NCBI GenBank assembly: GCA_937891825.1
Contig: CALAHN010000033.1
Coordinates: 1-60,004 of the forward strand
From: an uncultured Alphaproteobacteria bacterium
Lineage (GTDB): Bacteria; Pseudomonadota; Alphaproteobacteria; Bin95
Reading direction: 5' to 3'
DNA length: 60,004 nt
The translations under genes and the position numbers were made by a program. Under the pieces are notes generated by a model, which had not been told where the DNA came from, searched no databases, and saw only the letters and a list, made by a program, of their open reading frames with translations. Positions 30,116-38,538 of the stretch are shown here, one piece after another; positions within the stretch are counted from its first letter, which is position 1, and every line of letters starts with the position of its first letter.

Positions 30116-31339
30116 CTAGCCGCGCGCGATATTGCCGGAACGAAGCGGCACGCCGAATTCCCGGTGGCAGATATCGGCGAGCTTGGCGACGCCTTCGCGG
30201 ATGGTCTCGACGCTCGGATTGGCGAAGCAGAGCCGGATCCGGCGGCCGCCATAGCCGGGATCGGTCGACCATTCCCGGCCGGGATTGATGGCGACGCCTT
30301 CCGCGCCCGCCGCCTGGAACAGGCGGGTCGTGTCGACTTCCTTCGGCAGGGTCACCCAGAGGAAGATGCCGCCGGCGGGCACGTCGAATTCCGCCGCGGC
30401 GCCGAAATGCTCGCCCAGCGCTTCGACGAGGGCGTCGGCCTTGGCTTTCAGCGTGCCGCGAAGCGCATCCACATGGGCGTCGAATTGATCCGCGATGTAT
30501 CCGGCAAGCGCCATCTGCTCGATCGCGCCGGTGCCGCCGTCGCCTTTCAAAGGCAAGAGACGGCTGATGACGGCCCAGTCGGCGACGATGAAGCCGACCC
30601 GCAGCGCCGGCGCCAGCGACTTCGAGAACGAGCCGCAATAAACCACCCGGCCCGACGTATCGAGGGCGCGAAACGCTTTCGGCCGTCCGCCCGCGAACAC
30701 CAGGTCGGCGTAGCAGTCGTCCTCGAAGATCGACAGGCCGTGACGAGCCGCGACGTCCAGAATGGCGCGTCGCCGCGCTTCGGACATGACGGAGGCGGTC
30801 GGGTTTTGCACAGTCGGGATCGTGTAGATCATCTTGGCGCGTTTGCCGGCCGCCTTCGCCGCTTGAATGGCCGCGTCCAGCGCGTCCGCCCGCATGCCGT
30901 CCTCGTCCAGCTCGATGCCGACGATCTCGACGCCGCGGGCCTTGAGCCGCGTCAGCGTGCCGCCGTAGCAGGCCGCTTCCAGGAACACCACGTCGCCGGC
31001 GTCGAGAAACAGGCCGAAGACGAGATCGAGCGCCTGTAGCGAGCCGGATGTCGCGAGGATCTGATCCAGGCTGGCATCGATCCCGGTCCGGCGCTTCAGC
31101 ATGGCCGCGATGGCGGCGCGGAACGGCGTATAGCCCTGGGGGCCGCTCTCCAGCCCGTAGGTCGCCAGCGTCGCGCCTTCCTTCAGCAGCGCCGCCTCAG
31201 CGGCTGCAGCGAGCGCCGCAGCCGGCACGCTCGCGGCGTCATTGTGCCCGCCGACGAAATTGTAGGCTGGGAAGCCTTTCCAGGGCAGCGCTGGCGCGGG
31301 CGGCGACTGGCGAAGGGCGGCGGCGATATCGAAGGTCAT
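30116..31339 (-). CDS. PLP-dependent aminotransferase, class I/II (2-aminoadipate/MocR-like fold)
   Basis: This 407-residue enzyme has the fold-type I signature with the PLP lysine in GSFSKSLAPALRVGF. Other conserved parts are YGLESGPQGYTPFR, ATSGSLQALDLVFGLF, TIPTVQNPTASVMSE and the C-terminal RLCFANPS, with the substrate arginine. It resembles 2-aminoadipate/kynurenine-type transaminases and the MocR catalytic half, but has no DNA-binding domain. ATG at 31339 is preferred over 31351 because TGAGG lies six bases before it. The natural amino acid cannot be assigned. Confidence 0.87.
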   Translation of the reverse strand: MTFDIAAALRQSPPAPALPWKGFPAYNFVGGHNDAASVPAAALAAAAEAALLKEGATLATYGLESGPQGYTPFRAAIAAMLKRRTGIDASLDQILATSGSLQALDLVFGLFLDAGDVVFLEAACYGGTLTRLKARGVEIVGIELDEDGMRADALDAAIQAAKAAGKRAKMIYTIPTVQNPTASVMSEARRRAILDVAARHGLSIFEDDCYADLVFAGGRPKAFRALDTSGRVVYCGSFSKSLAPALRVGFIVADWAVISRLLPLKGDGGTGAIEQMALAGYIADQFDAHVDALRGTLKAKADALVEALGEHFGAAAEFDVPAGGIFLWVTLPKEVDTTRLFQAAGAEGVAINPGREWSTDPGYGGRRIRLCFANPSVETIREGVAKLADICHREFGVPLRSGNIARG

Positions 31340-31557
31340 GGCGGGCCTCATTGGCGTGGATCATGCAGGGATCAAGCGGGGATCAAGCGGGGGTCGGGCG
31401 AGCGGGCGGGATGTCTGAAGGTCAGGCGGCCGCGCCGAAGCATAGCCGCCGGTCCCGCCCCCCGGCAACGCAGTCGTGATCGGGCGCGTCTTGAACGATC
31501 CGATGGCGATCCCATCTCGTATTCAAGATCATGCAAGCACGCAAAGGAACCCGTTCG

Positions 31558-31695
31558 ATGAGCGCCAGCATCGCCACAGCCTCGATCACCGCCCTCAGAC
31601 TGCGCCGTCAGTTCGACGTGGACGCCGTCACCGTTTGGCTGGGCGTGATGTCTGTCCTGGCGGCCGCCTCCGCGCTGGCGCTCTTTAGCGCCTGA
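31558..31695 (+). CDS. small single-pass membrane protein (45 aa)
   Basis: A 45-codon frame starts at ATG 31558 after the ribosome site AAAGGA (seven bases away) and ends in TGA. Residues 1-20 are polar and basic (ALRLRRQFD), and residues about 24-43 form one hydrophobic helix rich in Val, Leu and Ala. Codons look like those of neighbours. I do not recognise a family. It is divergent from the aminotransferase and convergent with rlmN. The 206 bp upstream hold no other gene. Confidence rests on the ribosome site and the clean transmembrane helix. Confidence 0.5.
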   Translation: MSASIATASITALRLRRQFDVDAVTVWLGVMSVLAAASALALFSA

Positions 31696-31745
31696 TCCCG
31701 GGCGCTTGCGGAGACCTGCGGACGTTAGATCGTTCCGGCGCGCGG

Positions 31746-32870
31746 TCAGGCCGCGTCGAGGCCGGGCCGGGTCCGGCGGGCTTTTTCGGTCGTCGACTTC
31801 AACTGGCCGCAGGCCGCGAGGATATCCTCGCCGCGCGGCGTGCGGACTGGCGTCGGGTAGCCCGCATCCATCAGAATGCCAGCGAAATTATGGATCCGCG
31901 CCGCCGTCGAGCGCTCGAAGGCTGAGCCCGGCCACGGATTGAACGGGATCAGATTGATCTTCGCCGGGATATCGCTCAGCATCGCCGCAAGCGCATGGGC
32001 GTGTTCGTCCAGGTCGTTCACATCCCGCAGCATCACATATTCAAACGTGATGCGCCGGGCATTGTTGAGCGTCGGGTAGGCGCGGCAGGCGGCCAGCAGC
32101 TCTTCCAGCGGATATTTCCTGTTGATCGGCACGATCCGGTCGCGGATTTCGTTATTCGTGGCATGGAGCGAGATCGCCAGGTTGACGCCGATTTCGGCGC
32201 CCGCCCGTTCGATCATCGGTACGACGCCGGCGGTCGACAGCGTGATCCGGCGGCGCGAGAAGCCCAGGCCCTCGCCGTCGAGCGCGATCAGCATCGCCTG
32301 CTTCACGTTCTCGAAGTTATAGAGCGGCTCGCCCATTCCCATCAGCACGATATTCGTGATCTTGCGGTCCGGGCGCGGGGCCGGCCAATCGTCGAGGGCG
32401 TCTTTCGCCGTCAGCACCTGGCCCAGGATTTCCTCGGCCGTCAGGTTGCGGACCAGCCGCTGAGTGCCGGTGTGGCAGAAGCGGCAATTCAAGGTGCAGC
32501 CGACCTGGGACGAGATACAAAGCGTGCCGCGGTCGGTTTCGGGAATGTACACGGTCTCGACCAGCGAGCCGTCGGCCAGCTTGTAGAGCCACTTCCGCGT
32601 GCCGTCCTTCGATATCTGCTCGCTTTCGATCGCCAGCCGGCCGATGGCGAAATGATCCGCCAGGTCCGCCCGCGCCGCCTTGGCGATGGTCGTCATGGCG
32701 GGAAATTCGTTCGCGCCGAGACGGTAGATCTGCTGCCAGAGCTGGCCGATGCGATAGCCCTTCAGGCCGTGGGGCGCCAGCGTCGCCGCGAGCGTCTCAC
32801 GGTCGAGCCCGACAAGCTGGGCTGGCGCCGGCGCCGCAGCCTTTGCTTGATCCGTCAGCGCTTCGGGCAT
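31746..32870 (-). CDS. rlmN: dual-specificity 23S rRNA (A2503)/tRNA (A37) methyltransferase
   Basis: RlmN is a radical-SAM enzyme that methylates C2 of A2503 in 23S rRNA and A37 in some tRNAs. In the 374-residue product the cluster motif CTLNCRFC puts Cys at 125, 129 and 132. [10 protein letters not shown] and [12 protein letters not shown] follow. The C-terminal [12 protein letters not shown] carries the cysteine that resolves the methyl-transfer intermediate. The ATG at 32870 was chosen because upstream in-frame residues overlap the ialB coding region with no family similarity. It overlaps ialB by 16 bp, a pairing common in alphaproteobacteria. Confidence 0.95.
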   Translation of the reverse strand: MPEALTDQAKAAAPAPAQLVGLDRETLAATLAPHGLKGYRIGQLWQQIYRLGANEFPAMTTIAKAARADLADHFAIGRLAIESEQISKDGTRKWLYKLADGSLVETVYIPETDRGTLCISSQVGCTLNCRFCHTGTQRLVRNLTAEEILGQVLTAKDALDDWPAPRPDRKITNIVLMGMGEPLYNFENVKQAMLIALDGEGLGFSRRRITLSTAGVVPMIERAGAEIGVNLAISLHATNNEIRDRIVPINRKYPLEELLAACRAYPTLNNARRITFEYVMLRDVNDLDEHAHALAAMLSDIPAKINLIPFNPWPGSAFERSTAARIHNFAGILMDAGYPTPVRTPRGEDILAACGQLKSTTEKARRTRPGLDAA

Positions 32871-33370
32871 GATTTCGCGATCGCGCCAGCCGCCGCCGTG
32901 AAGCCGAGCAGGGAAAATGTGTCCTCGGTCGGGGTGCCGCGGGAGGAAACGCCGCTGAGCTCCAGCGTGCTGCCGCCCTTCATCGCCGCGACCAATTGCG
33001 CGCGGTCGCCGACCTTGGGCCATGCCACATCGCCGCGGGCGTCGGCTTCGAATCGGCGGGTCCCGACTTGCAGCGTCGGCTTGCTGTTGGCCTGGTAGTC
33101 GTAGCCGGCGATCGCGGTCACGTCGTCATAGACGCCTTCGGCGGGACGGCGGATCAGCATCAGGAAGGTCGCGCCCCGGCTGGTATAGTCGCCTTTCTGC
33201 TCCTGGGGAGAGGTCGAGGCGTAGCAGATCGTGGCATTGCCTTCCTTGGCGGAAAACGCTTCCCAGTCCCGGAAACGGCCGAGAGACTCGGGGTCGGCCG
33301 CCCAGGCGGCGCTGCCGGCGAACGCTGCGAGGGCCAGCGTCGCCGCGATGAGGGGTGTGAAACGAGCCAT
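32855..33370 (-). CDS. invasion-associated locus B (IalB)-family exported protein
   Basis: The 171-residue protein begins with a signal peptide ([19 protein letters not shown], cleavage near AWA-AD at about 25). The mature part has the IalB-like pattern: a [19 protein letters not shown] start, two cysteines, one near residue 49 and one close to the C-terminus, that may form a disulfide, and [11 protein letters not shown]. The family is periplasmic or outer-membrane associated and widespread in non-pathogenic alphaproteobacteria, so no virulence role is implied. It is translationally coupled to rlmN. Confidence 0.82.
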   Translation of the reverse strand: MARFTPLIAATLALAAFAGSAAWAADPESLGRFRDWEAFSAKEGNATICYASTSPQEQKGDYTSRGATFLMLIRRPAEGVYDDVTAIAGYDYQANSKPTLQVGTRRFEADARGDVAWPKVGDRAQLVAAMKGGSTLELSGVSSRGTPTEDTFSLLGFTAAAGAIAKSCPKR

Positions 33371-33585
33371 GAGTTTCCTATCCGCACAATGCGAGGCGCA
33401 AAAGCCATCGCAGAATCAGGTCGCCAAGGACGCCAGAGCAATCGGGCAGAACTGTGACAGAAGCCTGCGCGGCCGCTTGCGTCGCGGTTCGGCGGGACAT
33501 TAGCCTTTTGGACCGGATCGGCCAAGTGCCAAGGCTGAATCGCCGCATTTTGGCGTTTGACGGGGATTGAGGACCATAAAGCACC

Positions 33586-33613
33586 TTGCATCCCGCCGCC
33601 TGATCTGTATAAC
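33586..33613 (+). promoter_or_regulatory. putative sigma-70 promoter of rpsF-rpsR-rplI
   Basis: TTGCAT (33586-33591), a 16 bp spacer and TATAAC (33608-33613, 5/6) form a good housekeeping promoter. A start near 33620 leaves a leader of about 93 bases before rpsF. Confidence 0.6.
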
Positions 33614-33630
33614 AGCGCCTTCTTCGCTGG

Positions 33631-33679
33631 GCCGGCCGCCTGCGCGAGCAATTTTTGGCGCGGCCTTCCGGCGGCTTTT
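33631..33679 (+). promoter_or_regulatory. structured leader of rpsF, possible S6:S18 autoregulatory site
   Basis: GCCGG (33631-33635) pairs with CCGGC (33668-33672) and CCGC (33636-33639) with GCGG (33660-33663), leaving a four-base bulge. An alternative stem, GCCGCC (33635-33640) with GGCGGC (33670-33675), ends in TTTT and would look like an attenuator. rpsF leaders in many bacteria bind the S6:S18 complex, but I did not see the diagnostic bulge clearly. Confidence 0.3.
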
Positions 33680-33712
33680 GCATTTCCAACAGCGCGCAGG
33701 TGCGGTTTGAAT

Positions 33713-34228
33713 ATGGCGTATTACGAGAACATTTTCATTGTCCGTCAGGACATGTCCCCAGGACAGGTCGAGGCGTTGGCGGACACCTATTCCGCGCTGG
33801 TCGAAGGCGCTGGCGGTAAAATCGTGAAGCGCGAGCTTTGGGGCCTGAAGTCCCTTGCTTATCGCATCAAGAAGAATCGCAAAGGCCACTACGTGATGTT
33901 GGATATGGAATCCAACGGCGATACCGTGGTGGAGCTTGAGCGCCAGATGCGCCTCAGCGAAGACGTGATCCGGTTCATGACCGTGCGTCTGGATGAAGTT
34001 GACGACGCGCCGTCGCCGATGATGGCGCGCCGCGACCGGGACGACCGCCGTCGCGGCGGCGACCGGGATGACGACCGCCCGCGTGACGACCGTTCCCGCG
34101 ATGATCGCCCGCGCGACGATCGGCCCCGTGACGACCGCCCGCGTGACGACCGTCCCCGTGATGACCGGCCGCGCGACGACCGCCCGCGCGGCGGCGACGC
34201 TGAAGGATCCGGCGAGGAGAATCGATAA
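33713..34228 (+). CDS. rpsF: 30S ribosomal protein S6 with repetitive charged tail
   Basis: S6 binds S18 on the 30S platform. Residues 1-95 are the normal fold, with [35 protein letters not shown] and [16 protein letters not shown]. Residues about 100-171 are a low-complexity extension with seven tandem RDDR(P/S) units and a Gly/Glu-rich end. The ATG at 33713 gives the standard MAYYEN start; the frame is open further upstream but without family similarity. Charged S6 tails are known in alphaproteobacteria; this one is long and highly regular. It heads the rpsF-rpsR-rplI operon and overlaps rpsR by one base. Confidence 0.96.
   Translation: MAYYENIFIVRQDMSPGQVEALADTYSALVEGAGGKIVKRELWGLKSLAYRIKKNRKGHYVMLDMESNGDTVVELERQMRLSEDVIRFMTVRLDEVDDAPSPMMARRDRDDRRRGGDRDDDRPRDDRSRDDRPRDDRPRDDRPRDDRPRDDRPRDDRPRGGDAEGSGEENR
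34082..34186 (+). repeat. seven in-frame 15 bp repeats encoding RDDR(P/S) in rpsF
   Basis: Seven consecutive 15 bp units encode RDDRS then six RDDRP. Third positions vary between units (GAC/GAT, CGC/CGT/CGG), so the array is old enough to have diverged silently while the peptide was kept. Such arrays vary in copy number between strains. Confidence 0.9.
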
Positions 34229-34467
34229 TGGCTATGGGTGGCGGCCGCCGGCCGTTTTTCCGGCGCAAGAAATCCTGCCCGTTTTCGGGTCCGAACGCGC
34301 CTGCGATCGATTTTCGCGACGTTCGCCTGCTGCAGCGCTTCCTGACCGAACGCGGCAAGATCGTGCCGAGCCGTATTTCCGCCGTGTCGGCCAAGAAGCA
34401 GCGCCTGCTCTCGCAAGCGATCAAGCGGGCGCGCCACATCGGCCTTCTTCCCTACATCATTCGCTGA
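34228..34467 (+). CDS. rpsR: 30S ribosomal protein S18
   Basis: S18 is a small basic protein that pairs with S6. The 79 residues contain [15 protein letters not shown] at the N-terminus and the conserved [18 protein letters not shown] and [20 protein letters not shown] blocks. The start shares one base with the rpsF stop (TAATG), ensuring coupled synthesis of the two partners. It is followed by 65 bp before rplI. Confidence 0.97.
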   Translation: MAMGGGRRPFFRRKKSCPFSGPNAPAIDFRDVRLLQRFLTERGKIVPSRISAVSAKKQRLLSQAIKRARHIGLLPYIIR

Positions 34468-34532
34468 TCGAAGGGGGCGCCGCCGCGTGATCGCGGCGAG
34501 GCTCCCGAAGTTCAGCGCTGGAGACTGACGCA

Positions 34533-35135
34533 ATGGATATCATTCTGCTCGAGCGCGTCGAGAACCTCGGCCAGATGGGCGCTCTGGTTAAGGTCAAGAA
34601 CGGGTATGCGCGCAATTTCCTGTTGCCGCAGAAGAAAGCTCTGCGCGCCAGCAAGGAAAACATCGCCTACTTCGAGAAGCAGAAGGCGCAGCTTGAAGCC
34701 CAGAACCTGCAGAAGCGGGCTGAGGCGGAAGATGTCGCGAAGTCGATCGGCGCCGTGACGGTCGTGTTGATCCGCTCCGCCGGCGATACCGGCCAGCTTT
34801 ATGGCTCGGTCTCCGGCCGCGACGTGGCGGAAGCCGCGGAAGATGCCGGCATCAAGATCGACCGCCGTCAGGTCGAACTGGAACGCCCGATCAAGACCCT
34901 CGGCCTGCACCCGGTCAAGGTCCGCCTGCACCCGGAAGTGACGATCACCGTCACCGCTAACGTGGCGCGCAGCAATGACGAAGCCGCCGCCCAGGCGCGC
35001 GGCGAAGACGTGCTGTCCCGCGACGACGGCTTCGAATTCGACGACGATCTGGATGCGGACGACGAGGCCCCGGCGCTCGACGATCTGCTGTCGGATCGCG
35101 CGTCGGCGAATGAAGATATCGACGGCAAGAACTGA
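34533..35135 (+). CDS. rplI: 50S ribosomal protein L9
   Basis: L9 binds 23S rRNA at the base of the L1 stalk. The N-terminal domain is standard, with ILLERVENLGQMGALVKVKNGY and YARNFLLPQKKALRA. A long connecting helix follows near residues 45-75, then the C-terminal domain with GSVSGRDVAEA and LHPEVTITVTANVARS. At 200 residues it exceeds the usual 150 by an acidic tail (about 160-200) rich in Asp and Glu. It is the last gene of the operon. Confidence 0.97.
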   Translation: MDIILLERVENLGQMGALVKVKNGYARNFLLPQKKALRASKENIAYFEKQKAQLEAQNLQKRAEAEDVAKSIGAVTVVLIRSAGDTGQLYGSVSGRDVAEAAEDAGIKIDRRQVELERPIKTLGLHPVKVRLHPEVTITVTANVARSNDEAAAQARGEDVLSRDDGFEFDDDLDADDEAPALDDLLSDRASANEDIDGKN

Positions 35136-35146
35136 TCCTGCCGCTG

Positions 35147-35184
35147 GAGCATGGCGCGTCCAGGCGGACGCGCGGTCCATGCTC
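35147..35184. repeat. palindromic repeat, copy B
   Basis: The outer arm GAGCATGG (35147-35154) pairs with CCATGCTC (35177-35184). The inner arm CGCGTCC (35155-35161) pairs with GGACGCG (35166-35172), with an AGGC loop and a CGGT bulge. The outer arm and the CTGGAGCATGGCGCG lead-in are identical to copy A at 24351-24365. It starts 12 bp after the rplI stop. Confidence 0.8.
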
Positions 35185-35222
35185 TATCTTATTGATGGCG
35201 ATCAACCGTCCTCAGCCTTTGC

Positions 35223-35250
35223 AAGGCGCGTCGCGAAAGCGGCGCGCCTT
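35223..35250. terminator. hairpin terminator between convergent rplI and DUF192 genes
   Basis: AAGGCGCG (35223-35230) and CGCGCCTT (35243-35250) form an 8 bp GC-rich stem with a 12-base loop, followed on the plus strand by TTCGCGTTT. On the minus strand the same hairpin is followed by GCAAAGG. The position between convergent genes fits a terminator, although the T-tract is interrupted. Confidence 0.5.
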
Positions 35251-35283
35251 TCGCGTTTCAGGAGACGTTGCGCCGAGGCGGAT

Positions 35284-35763
35284 TCAGGGCTTGAACCAGT
35301 CGTGCCGGACCTGGTCGCCATAGTCGATCGCGAGCCGGGTCGCCATGCCCGCGCGCAATTCAAGCACCGCCGCGACGCGCGCGTTCGTGCCGATGGCGTT
35401 GGTCGAAAAAGGGATCGTGTGTTCGGCGATGTAGACGACCCGGCCGGCATCGTCCAGGAACACCATGTCGAGCGGCTGCGGGGTGTTCTTCATCCAGAAA
35501 TAGGACGGGCCGGGCGGGCTTTGCCGGAACAGCATGCCGGCGTCGGCCGCAAGGCGGGGACGGCGCATCAGGCCGCAGGACTTCTCGTCCTCCCCGACCG
35601 CGATCTCGACCGTGAAATCGAACGCGCCGCGCAAGGTCTCGATGGTGAGCGGCGTCGTCGGCAAGGGCGGCTGCGGCGCTGCAGGGCAGTCGGCCCGCGC
35701 CGGGACGGCCGCCGATATCGCCAGCGCCGCCGCGCTCGCCAGAAACAGAATAATGCGCAGCAT
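35284..35763 (-). CDS. DUF192-family exported protein
   Basis: The product of 159 residues begins with a signal peptide (MLRIILFLASAAALAISA, cleavage near ARA-DC at about 24). The ATG at 35763 was chosen over an in-frame ATG 30 bp upstream because it puts the signal peptide first and has CGAGG five bases before it. The mature part is a DUF192 domain: VEIAVGEDEKSCGLMRRP, GMLFRQ, YFWMKNTPQPLDMVFLDD and VAAVLELRAG. The function is unknown; the family is common beside cold-shock or core genes. It is convergent with rplI. Confidence 0.85.
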   Translation of the reverse strand: MLRIILFLASAAALAISAAVPARADCPAAPQPPLPTTPLTIETLRGAFDFTVEIAVGEDEKSCGLMRRPRLAADAGMLFRQSPPGPSYFWMKNTPQPLDMVFLDDAGRVVYIAEHTIPFSTNAIGTNARVAAVLELRAGMATRLAIDYGDQVRHDWFKP

Positions 35764-35938
35764 GTGAGCCTCGCTCGTCAATCCCCGGAGCAAACCCTGC
35801 CCGCCCTGTCTTCATGTAGCGAGCGTGCGGCCGCCTTGAAAGTCTTTTCGCCGGAGCGCGGCTTCCGGCGGCCTTCCGACTTGACGCCGTCGGCCCCGCG
35901 CGGCCAAAACAGTCGCAATCGATCAAAGGAACGACATT

Positions 35939-36325
35939 ATGGCCGCAATCGACCGCACAGCGCAGATGACCGTGCTGAAAGCCTTCGGCAAGGCCTTCAA
36001 CGCGGGCGACATCGACGGCATCCTCGCCCAGGTGACCGACGACTTCGAATGGCGCCTGCATGAAGGCCCGGACGCCCCTGAAGGCGCGGTCGCCAAGGGT
36101 CGGGACGCGGTCAAGGCGGCCCTCGTCGCGCGCGCCGGCCGCATCGAGAGCATTCGCTTCTCGGAAACCGAGGTCCTGTTCGGCGACGATCACGTCGTCG
36201 GCCGTTTCCGGGCGACGGGCGCCTATAAATCCGGCCAGCCGATCGACGTGCGCGGCATCGATATCTACAGCTTCCGCGACGGCAAGATCGCCGTGAAAGA
36301 CAGTTACTGGAAAGCGATAGGCTGA
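35939..36325 (+). CDS. NTF2-like (SnoaL/ketosteroid-isomerase-type) protein
   Basis: This 128-residue cone-shaped alpha/beta-barrel protein of the NTF2 superfamily has the expected order: an N-terminal helix pair (VLKAFGKAFNAGDIDGILAQ), VTDDFEWRLHEGPDAP, a central sheet with ETEVLFGDDHVVGRF, and the end YSFRDGKIAVKDSYWKA. AAAGGAACG precedes the ATG. Members are enzymes or small-ligand binders with poor sequence predictability, so no reaction is proposed. It lies 4 bp upstream of def and could share its transcript. Confidence 0.75.
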   Translation: MAAIDRTAQMTVLKAFGKAFNAGDIDGILAQVTDDFEWRLHEGPDAPEGAVAKGRDAVKAALVARAGRIESIRFSETEVLFGDDHVVGRFRATGAYKSGQPIDVRGIDIYSFRDGKIAVKDSYWKAIG

Positions 36326-36329
36326 GCGC

Positions 36330-36863
36330 ATGACCATTCTGCCCATCGTCATCGCGCCCGACGCGCGCCTGAAAGTCCGTTGCAAGCCGGTTGCGACGGT
36401 GGACGACAGCGTGCGCGCGAAACTCGACGCCATGCTGGCCACGATGTACGACGCGCCCGGCATCGGCCTTGCGGCGCCCCAGGTCGCCGACGACCGCCGG
36501 CTGGTCGTGATCGACGTCGCCCGCGAAGGCGCGCCGCCGACGCCGCTCCGGCTGGTCAATCCGGAGGTGCTTTGGGCGTCGAGCGAAAAGGTCGTGATGA
36601 GCGAAGGCTGCTTGTCGCTGCCCGATGTCTATTACGATGTGAAACGGCCGGAGCGCATCCGCGCCGCGTTCCTGGACGAGGCTGGCGCCCGCCATGAGAT
36701 CGACGCCGACGGCCTGCTCGCCCGCTGTATCCAGCACGAGATCGACCATTTGGACGGGGTGCTGTTCATCGACCATATATCCATGCTGAAACGCAACATG
36801 GCGCTCTCGAAAATGCGGAAGCTGAAAGCCGCCGAAGCCAACCGACGCCCGAGCCGTCCATGA
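36330..36863 (+). CDS. def: peptide deformylase
   Basis: Def removes the formyl group from new N-terminal methionine. The 177-residue protein has all three motifs: GIGLAAPQ (residues 44-51), EGCLS with metal ligand Cys94, and QHEIDH (135-140), with His136 and His140 as ligands and Glu137 as the catalyst. EGCLS is the normal form rather than the EGC-lacking variants. It overlaps fmt by 4 bp (ATGA), giving the classic pairing of formylation and deformylation genes. Confidence 0.96.
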   Translation: MTILPIVIAPDARLKVRCKPVATVDDSVRAKLDAMLATMYDAPGIGLAAPQVADDRRLVVIDVAREGAPPTPLRLVNPEVLWASSEKVVMSEGCLSLPDVYYDVKRPERIRAAFLDEAGARHEIDADGLLARCIQHEIDHLDGVLFIDHISMLKRNMALSKMRKLKAAEANRRPSRP

Positions 36864-37792
36864 CGCCGCTTCGCCTGGCGTTCATGGGCACGCCGGATTT
36901 CTCGGTTCCGGCGCTTGCGGCGATCCTCGACGCCGGCCATGCGGTTGTCGCAGTCTATGCCCAGCCGCCGCGCCCGTCCGGCCGGGGCCACAAGCTGAAG
37001 CCGTCGCCGGTCCAGGCGTTCGCCGAAGCGCGCGGCATTCCCGTGCGCACGCCGAAGTCCCTGCGTAAAGCGCCGGAGCAGGCGGCATTTCAGGCGCTCG
37101 CCCTCGACGCCGCCGTGGTCGTCGCCTATGGCCTGATCCTGCCGGAGCTGATCCTCGCCGCGCCGCGGCTTGGCTGCATCAATATTCATGCCTCGCTGTT
37201 GCCGCGCTGGCGGGGCGCCGCGCCGATCCAGCGGGCGATCATGGCGGGCGACGCGGAAACCGGCGTCGTCACCATGCTGATGGACGCCGGCCTCGATACC
37301 GGCCCGATGCTGCTTTGGGAACGCACGGCGATCGCGGCCGAAACCACAGGCGGCGATCTGCATGACCGCTTGTCCGCCATGGGCGCGCGGCTGATCGTCC
37401 CGACGCTCGCCGGCCTCGCCGAAGGCGCGCTTCAGCCGACGCCGCAGCCGGAGACGGGCGCGGTGTATGCCCACAAGCTCGTCAAGGCCGATGGCTGGCT
37501 CGACTGGCGCCGGCCGGCGGTCGAACTGGAGCGGCAGATCCGCGCGCTCGCCCCGCAGCCGCGCGCCTGGACGCGGCTTGGCGGCGTCGAGATCAAGATC
37601 GGCCAGGCCAGCGTCGAGGCCGCGGCCGGGCCGCCGGGCGTGACGCTCGATGACGCCCTCCTGGTCGGCACGGGCGCGGGCGCCCTCCGGCTGGAGCGGC
37701 TGCAACGGCCAGGGAAGGCGATGCTGGATCGCGCGGCCTTCCTGAACGGCTTCGCGACGCCCAGGGGCGCCGCATTCGACCTGGAGCCCTGA
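36860..37792 (+). CDS. fmt: methionyl-tRNA formyltransferase
   Basis: Fmt uses 10-formyl-tetrahydrofolate to formylate initiator Met-tRNA. The 310-residue protein has [12 protein letters not shown] at the N-terminus and the catalytic [20 protein letters not shown], with the Asn-His and SLLP motif. [11 protein letters not shown] and the C-terminal OB-fold-like domain, from about residue 205, follow. It overlaps def by 4 bp. Its final base is the first base of the truA ATG. Confidence 0.97.
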   Translation: MTPLRLAFMGTPDFSVPALAAILDAGHAVVAVYAQPPRPSGRGHKLKPSPVQAFAEARGIPVRTPKSLRKAPEQAAFQALALDAAVVVAYGLILPELILAAPRLGCINIHASLLPRWRGAAPIQRAIMAGDAETGVVTMLMDAGLDTGPMLLWERTAIAAETTGGDLHDRLSAMGARLIVPTLAGLAEGALQPTPQPETGAVYAHKLVKADGWLDWRRPAVELERQIRALAPQPRAWTRLGGVEIKIGQASVEAAAGPPGVTLDDALLVGTGAGALRLERLQRPGKAMLDRAAFLNGFATPRGAAFDLEP

Positions 37793-38538
37793 TGCCGCGT
37801 TACCGGCTCAACCTCGAATATGACGGCGGCGGTTTCGTCGGCTGGCAGCGGCAGGCCAATGGCCTCTCCGTGCAGGAAGCCCTCGAGGCGGCGCTGCTGG
37901 CGTTGACCGGCGTCGAAACGCGGGTCAACGGCGCCGGGCGGACGGACGCCGGCGTCCATGCCATGGGCCAGGTCGCCCATATCGACCTCCCGGCGCCCTG
38001 GTCCCTGAAGGCGCTGCGGGACGGCTTGAATTTCCATGCCCGCCCGGCGCCGGTCGCGGTGCTGGAGGCGTTCGACGCGCCGCCTGAATTCGACGCCCGC
38101 TTCTCCGCGACCCGCCGGCGCTATCGCTACCGCATCCTGAACCGCCGCAGCCCGCCGATGCTGGAGCGCGGCCATGTCTGGTATGTAGCGAAGCCCCTGG
38201 ATGCGGCGGCGATGCAAGCGGGGGCGAACTGCCTGCTCGGCCGGCATGATTTCTCCAGCTTCCGCGCCGTCCACTGCCAGGCGAAATCGCCGATCCGCAC
38301 CCTGGACCGGCTCGATGTCGTGCAGCGCGGCGAGGAGATCCATCTGGAGGTCGAAGCCAGGTCGTTCCTGCACAATCAGGTGCGGATCACGGCCGGCACG
38401 CTCGCCCGCGTCGGGGACGGCGCCTGGCCGCCGGAGCGGGTGGGCGAGGCCCTGGCGGCGCGGGCGCGCGCCGCCGCCGGGCCGACGGCGCCGCCGGAAG
38501 GCCTCTACCTCATGGAGGTCGGCTACGACAGCTTGTAG
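37792..38538 (+). CDS. truA: tRNA pseudouridine(38-40) synthase
   Basis: TruA isomerises uridines 38-40 in the anticodon arm. The 248-residue protein contains the catalytic GAGRTDAGVHAMGQVAH block with the active Asp, the start RYRLNLEYDGGGFVGWQRQ and the family segment HDFSSFRA followed by VEARSFLHNQVR. It is the third gene of def-fmt-truA. Its 3' end overlaps the convergent amidohydrolase by 16 bp. Confidence 0.97.
   Translation: MPRYRLNLEYDGGGFVGWQRQANGLSVQEALEAALLALTGVETRVNGAGRTDAGVHAMGQVAHIDLPAPWSLKALRDGLNFHARPAPVAVLEAFDAPPEFDARFSATRRRYRYRILNRRSPPMLERGHVWYVAKPLDAAAMQAGANCLLGRHDFSSFRAVHCQAKSPIRTLDRLDVVQRGEEIHLEVEARSFLHNQVRITAGTLARVGDGAWPPERVGEALAARARAAAGPTAPPEGLYLMEVGYDSL

Larger units (their letters stand above)
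33371..33712. other. divergent intergenic region between ialB and rpsF
   Basis: This 342 bp stretch has no convincing gene on either strand. Its right half holds the rpsF promoter and a structured leader, described separately. Its left half presumably carries the ialB-rlmN promoter, but I could not pick hexamers with confidence. Confidence 0.7.

Noticed and set aside
26754-31339. Minus-strand genes from aminotransferase to MFS as a single biosynthetic cluster
   Set aside because: Only the dioxygenase-MFS pair is tightly spaced; the HAD and aminotransferase genes are about 100 bp apart from each other and from the dioxygenase, and no shared pathway is evident.
31368-31389. Two 11 bp GGGATCAAGCG direct repeats
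   Set aside because: Only two short copies in a small gap, with no other structure; most likely chance or a small slippage event.
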